A program made the translations under genes and the position numbers. Below are positions 46,901-58,499 of a DNA stretch of 64,000 bases, one piece after another; position 1 is the first letter of the stretch; every line of letters starts with the position of its first letter. This DNA comes from Onchidella celtica (lineage: Eukaryota > Mollusca > Gastropoda > Systellommatophora > Onchidiidae), in NCBI GenBank assembly GCA_963931925.1, contig OZ007572.1:26214691-26278690 (forward strand). Reading direction: 5' to 3'. The notes under the pieces were generated by a model, which worked only from the letters and a program-made list of their open reading frames with translations, did no database searches and was not told where the DNA came from.

Positions 46901-49900
46901 TTTCAATTTAAAAAAAAACAAAACAATTTTGTCTCCCTTGTAAGAATTCACACAGAATTGATGTCAGATGAAGTTTGATGACTAAGAAGAAGTAAAATGA
47001 GATGCTTGTACTATATTTGTATCCCTCAAAAAAAAATAATTGACTGTAATGTACACCCCCTTGGCTTGGAAACTGATCCTTTTTAATGCTATGACTCAAT
47101 AAACCATCATTTTATGGGCGGTCAAAGTTAGATTATTGTGCAATTTGCTAAAGGTAGCAAATTCGAGGTATTTTTTCACTTTTGAAAATGCCATAGCTTT
47201 CAAACTTTTAAGACAGAATGACAAATTTGGTATCAAAATTCTTAGAAAAGCAAGCTCCATCAGATTTGGTGATAAGTGGTGAGTTCTGATAAAAATTAAA
47301 AATCAGTTTGGACTACCCACTAAAAGTGAGTTCACAGATACAGAAAACCCCAAATTTTATCTACAAAAGTTAACATATGTCCACAAATTGTACCATTACC
47401 TAAAATGTGAAAGCCAAAGACTGTCACATCACCATAAAATATTTCATTACTGTTTGTTTAAGATGTACGAAACAGATTATTTCCATGTAAAATAATCTCC
47501 ATTATCAAGAAAAATGGAGATCATTGATGGCCTTTTTTTCTCTTTAAAACAAAACTATCTTAAAGTTAAGTGAAGCAGTGTTCTCCTCTATCTTCTGAAC
47601 AAAGGTTTTGATAGTCTGGCAAACCAGCCACCATCTTAATCAAAGCTCTGGAAAACGAAACAGTCAACACAGCATAGTTATCCATTTGCTTTTTTCATTG
47701 CATATATTTTATAAATGAAGAATACTGCAGTTCAATTCTATGCGGAAAATGTTCTGGCAAAATGTAAAATTAAAATGTTCAAAAACTTATTCATTAGGTT
47801 CTACTCATGCTCTTACCTCTTGAAGTATATCCAGACAGTCATCATCAGCATCTCGACAGTGGATCACCAAGGGCAGTTTCGTTTCCAGAGCAATTCTCAG
47901 CTGTGTCCTGAACACATCTTTCTGTACATCTGCATGCTGCCAAAATCTGAATGGAAAGAAGCATATTTTGTGTCAGAAAAAACAAAAGTTTAGAAATTAC
48001 AAAACAATTTTCCGTACAAAGTTTAAAATTCAGTTTTATGAACACTGAGACAGTAGAAACGTGAAGATTACATGTGTGCTTAAAATGGAAGATAATGCTG
48101 GTAAAGATCACAAAAAACCAGTCTCCTAAAATTCTATTATACTGGGCCCATACATATGGACAACATACAAACAGTATCTAGTAGGGAAAAAAATTTAAAA
48201 TTTGGAAATCAGTAGGTTTCCTATCCCTGAAATGCTCACGTTCCAGAATAATCCAGACCAATTTCTCCCAAGGCAACAACTTTTGGGTGCTGCAGGGCTT
48301 TTCTCAATCCAGTTTCATGATTTTCACTGAACTCGGTGGCATGCTTTGGATGACAGCCAAATGTAAGCCAAATATTATCCTCTTGAGCTACAAGTTTGTA
48401 CACTTGGTCGTAGGGATCTGTTCGAAATACAAAAAAAAAAAGCAAGTCAAAAAGTGTAACTGCTTCCGTTTACATTCTCAATATCAACTATGATTAATGA
48501 TTTGGTTATTGACTTTTTTGGTCTTCCTTAAAACACTGAAAATTCCCTCTGTGCATGAAAACACATGTAAAATAAATCAAATGTAATTCCTTGCAGAAAA
48601 TTACAGGATGCAATATTCTCAGTAGCTACTGGTTGTTTGGTCATCAAACTTTATGCTAAAATGGAATGATTATTTCACAGGTTTAAAGTATAACCAAATG
48701 CAAGCTTTCCAAAGCTCAACTAAAATTTTGTTGGACCATTAGTGGCACAGTCTTTGTCACTCACTGTGTGGTGTTTTTGTATAAATACTATTGAACAGGG
48801 ATGCAAATTTGTGTGGGAAAATAACATAAATGTTGTACTTCATGCCAAAGAACGATTACCAGGTGTACTCACTCCCCTAATAGTTACAGTTGAAAAATCA
48901 CACAAAACTAAGGTTCAAGTGTTCTTTATGTTCTGCAAAAAGTGACTGAATGCAGGAGAAGATTCAGTTTTTACTAATATGAAATTCTGTCTCTCATCCT
49001 CTGCTTTTGAAAATGTTATTGGAGTCAATGTTATAGTATTCCCCAAACAAAGTTTAATCTCAGCAAGGCAAGAGGCAAAAGTGAGATGAATCTCTCCACA
49101 CAGAAGGTCAAAAGCCCCAAAGTCAACAAAACAGACCGACACACTTGTTATAAACGAGCATTTAATTACGTTAAGAAAAAAACAACAAAAAAACAGGAAG
49201 CCAGTGTACATCTTACATGGTTACAATTAAAATTAAGATGCCACCAAAAAAAAATAATAATAAATAGAATAATAAAATAAACCACTCTCCCCCAAACACA
49301 ACTGACTTATAATCCCTATGCACACAGCAAATGCAAATACTGTTCAAATCAAATGCAAAGCACTTACTTTCATCTGCAAAGGTCCATGGATTGCAAAAGA
49401 CTGCTACACATCCTTCATAGTTGGCTGGAAATAAGCCTGCATTCTTCTTTTGGAAATCTTTGAAAGGTATGGGTTTGAATATGTTCAGACGGGTATACAG
49501 GAAATCTATGTGACAGTGGGAATCAATGAATTTGTGTTGGTATGTTTTGCTGCTTTCAGTCCACTCTTTCAGAACTTGACTGTTCATACTGGTCACCTCA
49601 GACTGCGATGATGAAGTTGAATCATTATACGTGTAAAACCTTTGATGCGCCCATGGCCAATCTGAATTGGTGTACCTCCTGAATCTACCTTCATCAGCTG
49701 AATCTGGCAATCCCCGCCTGTCCATTCCTAACACAGAAGAAACACACAGCATATCAATTAGTAGGAATGAACTTGTGTAATATACAAATTATATCCTCTA
49801 GTACCTAATAGCATCAACTTGAAGTTGAATCTGATTTAATTAAATCTTGGTCAAAAATATTATGGACCACCTACTGTGGCCACAGTGATCTAAACACAGA

Positions 49901-52900
49901 GAAGTGTGAAATTTGATCTCCCCACAGGCTAGATGGCATTGAGAATCTTGTGAACTGCATTACTAGGGTTATAAAAATACAGGTTGTGCTGCTTATTTAA
50001 ATTAAATACAATTTTTGGAGGGTGTATAATTTGTTTTGTTTATAAAATAGATGGATCTAAAGGGTGCAGATTGTACTCCCCACTGCTGAGTTGCAGTAAA
50101 AAATCTTAACAAGCCAAGTTGTCTACCACAACATAAACCATGACTTGAATTTTTTTTTTTTTTTCCAGATCTATTTCACTTCTTATAATGCCTCACAATA
50201 TATCAGATGAAAATTTTATCACTGGTAAAAGAGCTCCAATATACATGTAATTGACTAGATATAAAATTTGTCAGAAATAAATCATGATTATCATTATCTT
50301 CAATGACATTCTATTTTGGCAACAGGTCCTATTTTCAAACATAATGAAAGGAATTAAATTTCAACCAACACACCTTTTCCTTTAGTCCTCTTCTTGCGAT
50401 ACTGAAAATCTGACCTCCTTCTTGTGCCATGAAAATGACCATCTCCCTCTTCCTTTATGGACTCATTCAAATCTAGCTGTTCTCTGAAGTTTGTCATGTA
50501 CTCAGAGCTCACAACTTCAGACTTTGGCCTAGTCCTGTCAGTCTCTTTCAGGAAAAATGGTCGGCGCGGATCACGCTGATAATAATGTCCTGCTGCAGCC
50601 TCAACATCTACAGTACCGTCAAACGAACCATCCTTATTGGCCAATGACAGATTAGCAGTGCTACAGACACTTTTACTTCCGTATGAATAAGCAGCAGGCT
50701 TTATGTCTGGAGTAGCTGTTGATGCCTGCTGTTTCTTCAGGGTTTCAGATGCTGTGGAGAATTTCTGTGCCTCCTCTGACTTCCTCCAATCACCACTAAA
50801 TTGCTCTTGAGGTGAAAAGTTGCTCACATGGTCTTGATTCTTGTATTCACAGAAATCCTGCGATTTTCTCCAGTTGCTGCCTGACTGCTCTGGGGGTGAA
50901 AAGGACTTGTTTACATATTCTCGTCGCTTGCACTGCCCTCTTCTGTCATTCTTTTTTGTTGTTTTAAATGGTGGTTTAGTGGGCGACTGCTCCATGGTTA
51001 CTTCTTCACCGTTGCCAGAATCACCAATAACAGTTTCTGTTGGACCGCTTAGATTTCGACTGCGCTTCTTGGTTGTACTGGCACAAGAGACTTCGGTATG
51101 GGTGTCAGAATTAGTTTCAAGATGGCAATACCCTTCTGCTTCACCATAAGTCCTGGTAGACAGTTTATTGAAAATTTATGCATGTCGTCCAATACCGTTC
51201 CGTATTAACTACACAATTCATTTTTCAGGCGAAGAATATTATAATTAATCTTCTTTAGATATTATTTTATAATTAATCTAGGTTAGATCTGTAAAATAAT
51301 AATAATAATAATAATAATAATGATAATAATAAAATAAAAATTACAAATCTATCAGGTTTAATGAATAAGGCAGAATAAAAAAGTGACGCTTGCCAAAGCC
51401 ACTGACTGATAAATGCAGGGTCATTCTATTCATGTGTTTCCTCACAATCACAGCAAGCAGTGAGACTAGTACATATTTTGCCACTTCTCACCAGTATATG
51501 TACCCAATAACCTTGAAATAGAATCTGAGAGCAAATGTCCTTTTTACTACTCAATAGAAATTACAATACGTGAAAGTTTGAAAACTATAAATGTATTTCC
51601 ACACCCCCCCCCCCCCCCCACAGTCTGATCACTATTCTCTGAAAAGAAAACCCTGTATGTTTTCCTTTGGGTGAATAGGAACTAGCAGAATGGTTAAAAT
51701 GTTTAGCTTTCCAATTTGTCCTGTCTTTCAGCTTTATTACTGACAATTTTACTGAATTCCAACAAACTTAGTGAGAAACAGATTAAAACAGATATGATCC
51801 AAAACAAACTTATAACATGTACAGACAGATTTTGTGCAATATATGTGTAGTACAATAGGAAAGTATCAAAATATTAAAAACCATAGAAAATCTTACAATG
51901 TACTATAAAATGCCCATCTACTACAGCTCAGTAATAACTTGGTCGAAGTGGCGAAAGTAATGACCTCCAACGTCAAACCTGATGACTTTTGTTTTAAAAA
52001 CAAATAAAAATTGGAAAGTAGCATTCGCTGAAATCTACTTCCAAGTAAACTGAAAATTTTGTGTTTTTTCCTGGAGTTTTGAAGACAATACAAAACTGTA
52101 ACAACTGTTTACCTTTGACAGGAAAACTCATTAACCTCATTTTGGTGATGATTTAATTTCAAAATTACATATTATTAAGCCTAAAGTGTAGGCTATAGTA
52201 GACTAACTGAAATAAGGAGAGGCGAATACTTGAAAAGTTATGGTTCCATCTGGTTTTTAGGTTGATCATTCTGATGACAGTGAGTAAAAAGATTTTAAAA
52301 GAAAAAGTATTACTAGCACTTTCTGCAATCACTGTGTAGGAAAGAATCCAGTGACGTGGATCTAGTTAAATAGACTTGTTGGCCCAATGCTGCTCTACTG
52401 AAAATTCACGGAACAAAAATCGGGAAAACCCGCAGATGGCCGACCATTGCAAATGATGAAGAAACTGAAAGCAAACAGACTTTGCTTCAAACTAAGAGAT
52501 CGTTCCTCGTTTCCATTGTGTGAAAAAAGACAGCCACTTCATTCTGTTACTTGTGAACAAGAGGGCACTGTAAACTAACAGTTGGTCCACTTTTTAAGCC
52601 ATCTAACGTAAAAACATGTCCTAATTTGACCTAACCAGTTATAAAGAAAAACAATTCAGGAAAATACTGCCTGCCCATTGATTTCTGAATTGTCTCCCTT
52701 GTTAACAGACGAAAGTAACACTCAAGCAATACGCTGACGTAGCATGGCATGGACAAACAAAATGCGTGATATGCCTGTGTCTAAGTTGTTAAATACGTAC
52801 ATGTATATCGATCTATATCTACAGAGGAAAGGTAAAGAAAACATGTCTGCACAAAATTGAAGTTTCCTTTTTAAAATGACACTGATACATGTAGTATCTG

Positions 52901-55900
52901 ATGGAGACTCTTTCATATGGAGCAGAGATTTTCTTATGCAGACAAAATGAGAGTGCAAACCAGGGCAGGACACTTCCTTGCCTACACAAAAAATACTGTT
53001 CTAGATAACAGAAGTGAATGTGATGAGCATCCTAGGCAGCAGCAGTTTACTCAAAGAAAGAACAAAATAGTACAGAAAGACTGGAGGGGAAAAACAGAAG
53101 TGTTCACCAGACCTTGAGACTGGTGCCAAATCAGGACAACATAAATTTGATACTTTAGCATGTTGCTGGTATGAATGAGGTCTTTTGAAAAAAAAAAAAA
53201 AAGCAGTAACAATCTGATATAGTGGTGGCGCAATCACTCTCATAATAATCCTGTTAAAAAGGTTACCAATCTACAAGTACTTATCCGCCATAAGGGTGAA
53301 AACGCATTTCTGAAAACTTGTAAAACTGTCCATCACCTGGAAAATTTGGGACCAGCAGAAGAGATGAAATGGTTATCTTTAATATTTTACAATGATCTTC
53401 CCAAAGGAATGAAATAATTTTTTTAATAGATTTACAATGAACTTCCCAAATAGATCTAAAAACTCTTATTATGGCAATGCAAACTTTGTCAGTGGTATGT
53501 CTGGAATCAAAGCATGTATCAAAGAACCCCCGATATGCCAATGCATGAAGGAAAAGAGGGAATGAATGAGCAATGAGAGACTAACAGGAAAAGCTAATAA
53601 AAGAGGAATGTGGGGTAATTAAACAGGGACAAAGAGGCAACATAAAAGAAAAAAAATCACAGAGTAAATGTAGGGGGGCAGTTCAAATGAGCCTGATATT
53701 TATCTGAATGTGTTACTTAAAGATACCTTTCTTTGGTCTCTTTCTCCATAGCCTGATAAAGCTGTGTTCTTGCTTTTGTTGCATTAGATGGAATGTATCC
53801 CTGATATCCTGTCCTACTGTCTGGAGAATCCATTTTTCTGTTCCAGTAATCAAAGTAAGGATTTGGTGGAAACTGTGAATGGGCTCTTTCTATCACAGAC
53901 TGCCTGTCAATGAAGGGCATGTCAAGGCCCCAATCTGAAACAAACAAAAGATAGACACATCAATTAGAGACTTTGCACTTACACTACTTACAGCAAAAAG
54001 AAAACACTGTTGTAAAGTTATTTCCACAATATGTTGCCAGTCTGCAGAAATAAAATAACATTACTGAAAGTGAAAGTAAGTAAGGCAGCCCACAAATCTC
54101 ATACAAAAACTAGATCTGCCAACTCAAACCTAAAATCTGATGTCTCATAAAAATTACAACACACGAAGTGTTAAATGATTTCTAATGCTTTAGTCCTTGA
54201 CATTCTTTGAACTGTGATAGTTATTTAAATTATTAAATAAAATTTATCCCTACCACTCCCCCTACTAGTACCCACCCAAAACGTCGACCAGCACCGCACT
54301 GTGGCGGCTATGTGTTCTGTTCCAGTTGCAAATAGGCTGCCATGACACTAAGGCAATTTCCCAAATGAGATTAAAGGAGTATACAAAATACGAAAGTATA
54401 CAATGGTTCAGACACAATCATCAATTATGTTATGACTACATCATGTGTTAAGTGTCAGATCCCATCTTAGGACCTTATTCACTAATTTAAATTACTAAAA
54501 AAAGATGCACTTTGACAAAAGCAGTCAAAAAACTGTCAGGACTGAACATCCAGTAATTTCACACGGTATATTTTCCCTCCATTTTCTATGGGAATGAGTA
54601 ATAGTTGTCAAACAGTTAGTTTTCTAAATTTATTCTTTTGCTGTAACAGCCACTTGTGGATATCCTTGTGCAAATGTGGTGACTAACATTTTCCTGATAT
54701 AGAACTAATTTGATTTATCTCTCCCTTGACCCTCAGTAAAGATGCACACTACAAAAATTGTGATCATTAATTTTAGTAGCCCCTTCCTAGGAGGGCTTGC
54801 CTTACACAGAAAGCAACCTCATCCAAAATGAAACTCCTACGAAGTCATGCCAATAAAACATGGTTGAAAATCCAGAAATAAATAATCTATCACCAGTTGG
54901 CACGTCTGGTAAAATAAAAACGTCATGCTCTCTGAATTTCCTTTTTGGGAACTCTCTCTTCAAAACAGCATTTACACAACCAACATACATGTAATAATTA
55001 TGCTATCTGCACCGGACTCCAGTTTTAATGGCGCTGTTTGTTTTGACATCTTCAACCCTTTTTGTATTAAGAAACAAAATTATGCTATCCAGAAAACTTG
55101 TTCATTCAAATGGGATATGGGTGGTTTAAAACAAAAATTTATAAAAGCACATCATTACTGCCTTTAATATTGTCCCAGCTGATTGCACAGAGAACTTATC
55201 TAGGGGAACAATTTCTTAACTAATGCAACTTTTTTAAATAATGGATGAATTTCACACCAACAGGCATTCAGCGTAAGCAACTGCAGAAAAAAAAATTATA
55301 ATTCAAGTATGCATGCTGCATATGAATACTGAATGACAGTGGGTATTTGCTTCATGTCGCAGTTTCCTTGGGTTATGATTTAAGTTTTGAATATTGGGGG
55401 TCAATCTAACCATTTCAAAAGAAGTGTCTCACTTACATGAATACATCCATGGATTGATGCTACCATCAAAGCCTGCTCTCCTTGGGTCAGTAGAAGCACT
55501 GTCATTACCGTAGGCAGCTGGAGGAGGTGGTACATAAGACTTGCCGGACAAGCTTGCTCTCGTGGCGGGAGTACTGGTATTATCACTGGAAGCTGAAGGT
55601 GGTGGTGGTGGCGGTGGTGGTGGGTATGACATGCTCGACAGCCCTGCTCTCTTGGCAGCAGCTGAAGTGGCCTCACTGTGGGAAACTGGAGGTGGAGGTG
55701 GTGGCAGGTAAGCCATGCTAGATCTGACTGATGCAGCATCACCTGCCGGTGTACTCATGCTTCGAGAATTCCACTGTGACCTGGGTCCCCATTGCCAGTA
55801 AGGTGAAGGGAATGGCGGGAAGGATGATCTCTTTCTTTCCCTTAAACCTGGAATCGTAGACGGGTAATGAGAATGTGAATTATGCTGCAAAGGATACTGG

Positions 55901-58497
55901 TGAGGACGTGAAGAACATACATTAAATGAGAATCCTGCATAGGTCAGAGGATCACTTTCCCTCAAGTTCAGCAAATGATGGTAGATGTCTGTACGACAAG
56001 ACTCCACAAACATGTCTATTTTGTCTTTAGCCTCATCAGAATCAACTGTTTCTGGTAGTAACTGCAAATATCGTGGTGGAATTGACGGAAGACTGCTCTC
56101 TGGGTGTGGGATTCCATGACACAAATGATGCTCAGAGTAAAAATTTTTAGGAATATCCTGTGGAGTTTGTGACTGCTGGTACTCAACATAGTTTCTCCAA
56201 GCAGGAAACAGTCTGGGATAAAAATAGAAATATGGATGGTTTAGATGGGGATGATGATGTGGTCCACATGGCCAGCCTTGGGCTTCTGAAAAACAACTCC
56301 TGATCGGAGAACTTTCTTGTCCTGTATCACTCTGAGAGCCAAGATCTGGTTCACAATCTGTGCTTAACTCTGAATATGTACCATTCACTGCATCAGATGA
56401 TGACATGGAGCAAATATCAGATGTGTTGTTAGATTCAGCACATGGCCTTTGTTCAAGAATATTATCCTTTACTCCCTGTAGAGCTCCAGGTGGGGTTTGG
56501 TGAACAGAACAGCAGTTGTCTCCTTTCACATACAAAACTGAATTTTTAAAATCTGAAATATTCTCAGGGCTATGTGAATCATTTAGATCCAATACTTCTG
56601 TAGTTCGAGGCCTCTCCATACAAACTGACTGGCTGTTACGATTGGTGCTCAAGTCATTTGTCCTATCACTGTCACTCTTTGCAGTTTCATAGGTGTCATA
56701 AGAACTGGATAAGTCACATGCACCACACACTGTGGACACATCATCTTTGCAAACACTTGTCACCTGTACAATGCAATCATGTAAGGGTTTATCTGTATAT
56801 GTAGAATGTGAAGATACCAATTCAATTTCACCTGCACCGTATGTTTCAGCTGCTGATTCCCTATCTCTGTCAGATGCACTTAGCAAAACTCCTTCCTCCT
56901 CTTTTTGTCTACCCTGTGCCACTGTTGGCAATCTGTGAACCACATCCTCCTCACATGGATGATTATTGTAACTCTTGTATAAAGCATTAATCATCAGGTT
57001 CACACACTGCATTCTTTGTATTTTCTCATCAACCTCCTGGACAAACTTTTTCTCAGTTTCAAAAATATTTTTAGGATCCATCATCTTATTTACTGCTGAA
57101 AAATTTGGTTCTCCTGCATCCATATTCTGGACTTCGGGCTTGTCACTCTTGATAGGCACGCTCACACCATTGGTCTCTGTATTCGGTGTGCCTGCAGGAA
57201 CCACTCCTTGCCCTCTCTCCTCTCTGTATCTGCACTCTCTGTCCCAGTCTTCTTTGTTTGGACTTATGGCTTCCCTTGGGAAAGACGCAGCTTGTCTTAG
57301 TGAAATCTGGTCTCTTTTTACATCACAGGTAGGAAGCGCTGTTTTTGGAAAACAAGGAGCATTCTGCACCCTCAAATCTGCTTTGAGAAAGCTTGTTGAT
57401 CTATTAGACCCTGAAGGAATATTTCCAGTGTAACGTTTGTTCTCAAAACTATTAAAATTGCTAGTTCTGGAGCCATTCCATCCACTCCGCTTCTCTTGTG
57501 AGGAATGTTGGTTATGTTCACATGCCTGGATGGCTTTTGATTCCATCCTTGAAGAATGACTATTCAAGCATCTTCCAGTTTTACCACCATACTTATCTCT
57601 TACCCCATGCTGTGAGTTGGTTTCTTTTACTTTTAAAGTATTGGATCCATATGCTCTACAGCATAAAATGTTCTTTGAATTTTCATTATGATGTGTTTTC
57701 TGTTGTAATGTGGCAGCCATCTTAGTCACATCACTCCTTGCCCCTGCCATCCTACTGTTACCTTTATTCAATTCTAACCCATCTGCTGGTTCTGTTGGCT
57801 GACTAATCTCTGTTCCTTCTTGTAAATCAATTACCATTTTGGTATTATCATCTTCCTTGGGCCTTGGCTGGCAGGAGGTGTTCATGCTGTCTGCTTGTTT
57901 AAGAGCATCAAATGTTTCATTCAAACATAGTTGGCCTTTGACCAAATCTGGCAGATCAACTGTCATTTGTGCACTACATGACACTGAATGTTGGAGCATA
58001 TCCTGGGGCTGTTCCATGTCAACACTTCCAGCCCCATTAGCATATTTCATTACATTCTTGCCAAGACTAAGTTCTGACATCTCATTCCCATTTGAAACCT
58101 CTCCTTTATCAAGCTGTTGAGTACTAAGTTGGTCATCAACACTTTCGTGTGTCCCATGCTCAATTTTACAATGATTATCTCTGGCCGTTGTGTTGGCCAA
58201 CGGACGCTCTGAGTGACCAGAATCATCACTCGTCCTGCCCCTCCCTCTCCCTCGGCTGGGATGAGATGCTGGTGTGTCAGGACATTTTCTTACTCCTGCA
58301 CTGGGTTTCCCAATGTTCTTCAGGCCTTGGGTTATGATCTCATCCAAATCATCAGTATTTGTTGAATTTTTCCTCAAATATCTTTTTTCCGTTTGATTCT
58401 TATCACTTACAGTACAGACCGTGTTTTTGCTTACAGCTGCTGCTAGAGACTGTTGGAAGATCCTTGTTGAACCTCTCTGTGCACAATTTCTATTCAT
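43805..58497 (-). CDS. TATDN2: TatD DNase domain protein, TATDN2-like (whole spliced gene)
   Basis: Eight coding exons on the minus strand: 58497-55437, 53934-53727, 51153-50374, 49727-49368, 48417-48240, 47946-47817, 46280-46059 and 43936-43805 (stop). TatD proteins are metal-dependent deoxyribonucleases with a TIM-barrel amidohydrolase fold. The five last exons join in phase into a complete domain with the H-x-H motif (SHCHID), the glutamate of GEIGLDY, histidines in VIHCRDAD and HAHCFT, and the aspartate of ETDAPYFLP. It ends RANTAKMYGV, as the family does. Human TATDN2 is about 760 residues; this model is near 1690, because about 1,400 mostly low-complexity residues precede the domain. 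The start is the first ATG of a 1,020-codon open exon. Exon 2 ends with two spare bases while exon 3 needs one, so this junction is unresolved. Family assignment is firm; the exact N-terminal structure is not. Confidence 0.9.
45040..45693 (-). mobile_element. piggyBac-like deletion derivative in a TATDN2 intron
   Basis: TTAA at 45036-45039 and 45694-45697. Ends CTCACTTGAGACTGGACC and, inward from the right, CTCACTTGCGACGGACCCGCC. On the minus strand (about 45407-45240) lies the start of a transposase: MASKK, a stop codon, RLRTNVFELFDENSSDYDVS, then DDQDPGFLLGPDESDDSDHE and a further stop. Acidic, serine-rich N-termini of this kind are usual for piggyBac transposases. The catalytic core is missing. 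It lies in the intron between TATDN2 exons 7 and 8. Confidence 0.82.
46059..46280 (-). CDS. TATDN2: TATDN2-like exon 7, TatD core
   Basis: Acceptor tccaaacag| and donor AGAAAA|gtgagt, exactly 74 codons, phase 0 at both ends. Encodes VMPRDHKIHAHCFTRDF (metal-ligand histidine in HAHCFT) through IPLDRLLLETDAPYFLPR, which holds the family's terminal catalytic aspartate. A TIR element ends only 39 bases upstream of the acceptor, so the branch point must lie in that short host stretch or inside the element. Confidence 0.93.
46320..47320. mobile_element. 1-kb TIR element in a TATDN2 intron
   Basis: Ends GTAGGTAGTCCAAACTG and, inward from the right, GTGGGTAGTCCAAACTG (16 of 17 match), flanked by 5-bp direct repeats TAAAA at 46315-46319 and 47321-47325. 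No transposase is visible. It fills most of the intron between exons 6 and 7. Superfamily undetermined. Confidence 0.75.
47817..47946 (-). CDS. TATDN2: TATDN2-like exon 6, TatD core
   Basis: No long ORF shows this exon; it was found by splice sites and family motif. Acceptor ccattcag| and donor CAAGAG|gtaaga bound 130 bases. They encode FWQHADVQKDVFRTQLRIA, then LETKLPLVIHCRDADDDCLD and ILQE. The histidine in VIHCRDAD (about 47846-47870) is a metal ligand, and the preceding Q-x-x-VF-x-x-QL is standard for TatD. Confidence 0.93.
48240..48417 (-). CDS. TATDN2: TATDN2-like exon 5, TatD core
   Basis: Acceptor tttcgaacag| and donor GGAAC|gtgagc. Encodes PYDQVYKLVAQEDNIWLTFG, then CHPKHATEF (TatD 'GCHPH' block) and VVALGEIGLDYSGT, which holds the catalytic metal-binding glutamate (about 48244-48275). 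Phase 1 in and phase 2 out, in agreement with its neighbours. Confidence 0.93.
49368..49727 (-). CDS. TATDN2: TATDN2-like exon 4, start of TatD domain
   Basis: Acceptor tctgtgttag| and donor GAAA|gtaagt. After about 60 linker residues the TatD domain begins at KFIDSHCHIDFLY (about 49501-49535). This contains the H-x-H metal ligands at the end of barrel strand 1. It continues through YEGCVAVFCNPWTFADE, resembling human TATDN2 in this stretch as I recall it. It leaves one base, matched by the two supplied by exon 5 (A|AT gives N). Confidence 0.93.
50374..51153 (-). CDS. TATDN2: TATDN2-like exon 3, with short tandem motif
   Basis: Open from acceptor ctgtctaccag| at 51153 to donor AAAAG|gtgtgt at 50374, about 260 codons. 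The first complete codon is CTT, so the exon supplies two bases to the preceding codon; an in-frame ATG at 51148 could serve as an alternative start. The protein is charged and low-complexity. It carries a twofold motif, SFSPPEQSGSNWRKS followed about 15 residues later by NFSPQEQFSGDWRKS, and a basic stretch near the end (RRRSDFQYRKKRTKGKG) that could be a nuclear localisation signal. It joins exon 4 in phase (G|GA). Confidence 0.75.
51297..51332. repeat. (AAT)n microsatellite
   Basis: aataataataataataat run upstream of TATDN2 exon 3 (intron 2). Confidence 0.9.
53727..53934 (-). CDS. TATDN2: TATDN2-like exon 2
   Basis: Acceptor tttgtttcag| joins exon 1 in phase (T|AT gives Y), so the protein runs ...NPWMYSYWGLDMPFID. 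The exon encodes about 69 residues with aromatic patches (NPYFDYWNRK) and ends ETKER at donor AG|gtatct, leaving two bases. The junction with the next recognised exon is out of phase by one base. Either a small exon of length 3n+2 lies between 51154 and 53726, or another donor is used. Confidence 0.65.
54275..54405 (+). mobile_element. SINE tail fragment in TATDN2 intron 1
   Basis: Shares gcaccgcactgtggcg, atgacactaaggcaa and aagtatacaaaatac (with small differences) with the 3' half of the SINE at 32733-33185. The tRNA head is missing. Confidence 0.6.
55437..58497 (-). CDS. TATDN2: TATDN2-like exon 1, disordered N-terminal region
   Basis: Open for 1,020 codons from ATG at 58497, ending at donor gtaagt with one spare base (T), so phase 1. 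The protein is rich in S, T, N, D and E with no recognisable fold. It has an RG run (RGRGRGR, residues 82-88), which could bind RNA or be methylated. A proline-rich tail (about residues 925-1015) is built from degenerate units of 25-31 residues, each starting R-[SA]-[SG]-[ML]-x-x-x-Y before a run of prolines. Such tails often bind WW, SH3 or EVH1 domains. An AG lies just before the start (cag|atcATG), so a 5' UTR intron is possible. No signal peptide or membrane segment is visible. Confidence 0.85.
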
Positions 58498-58499
58498 GA

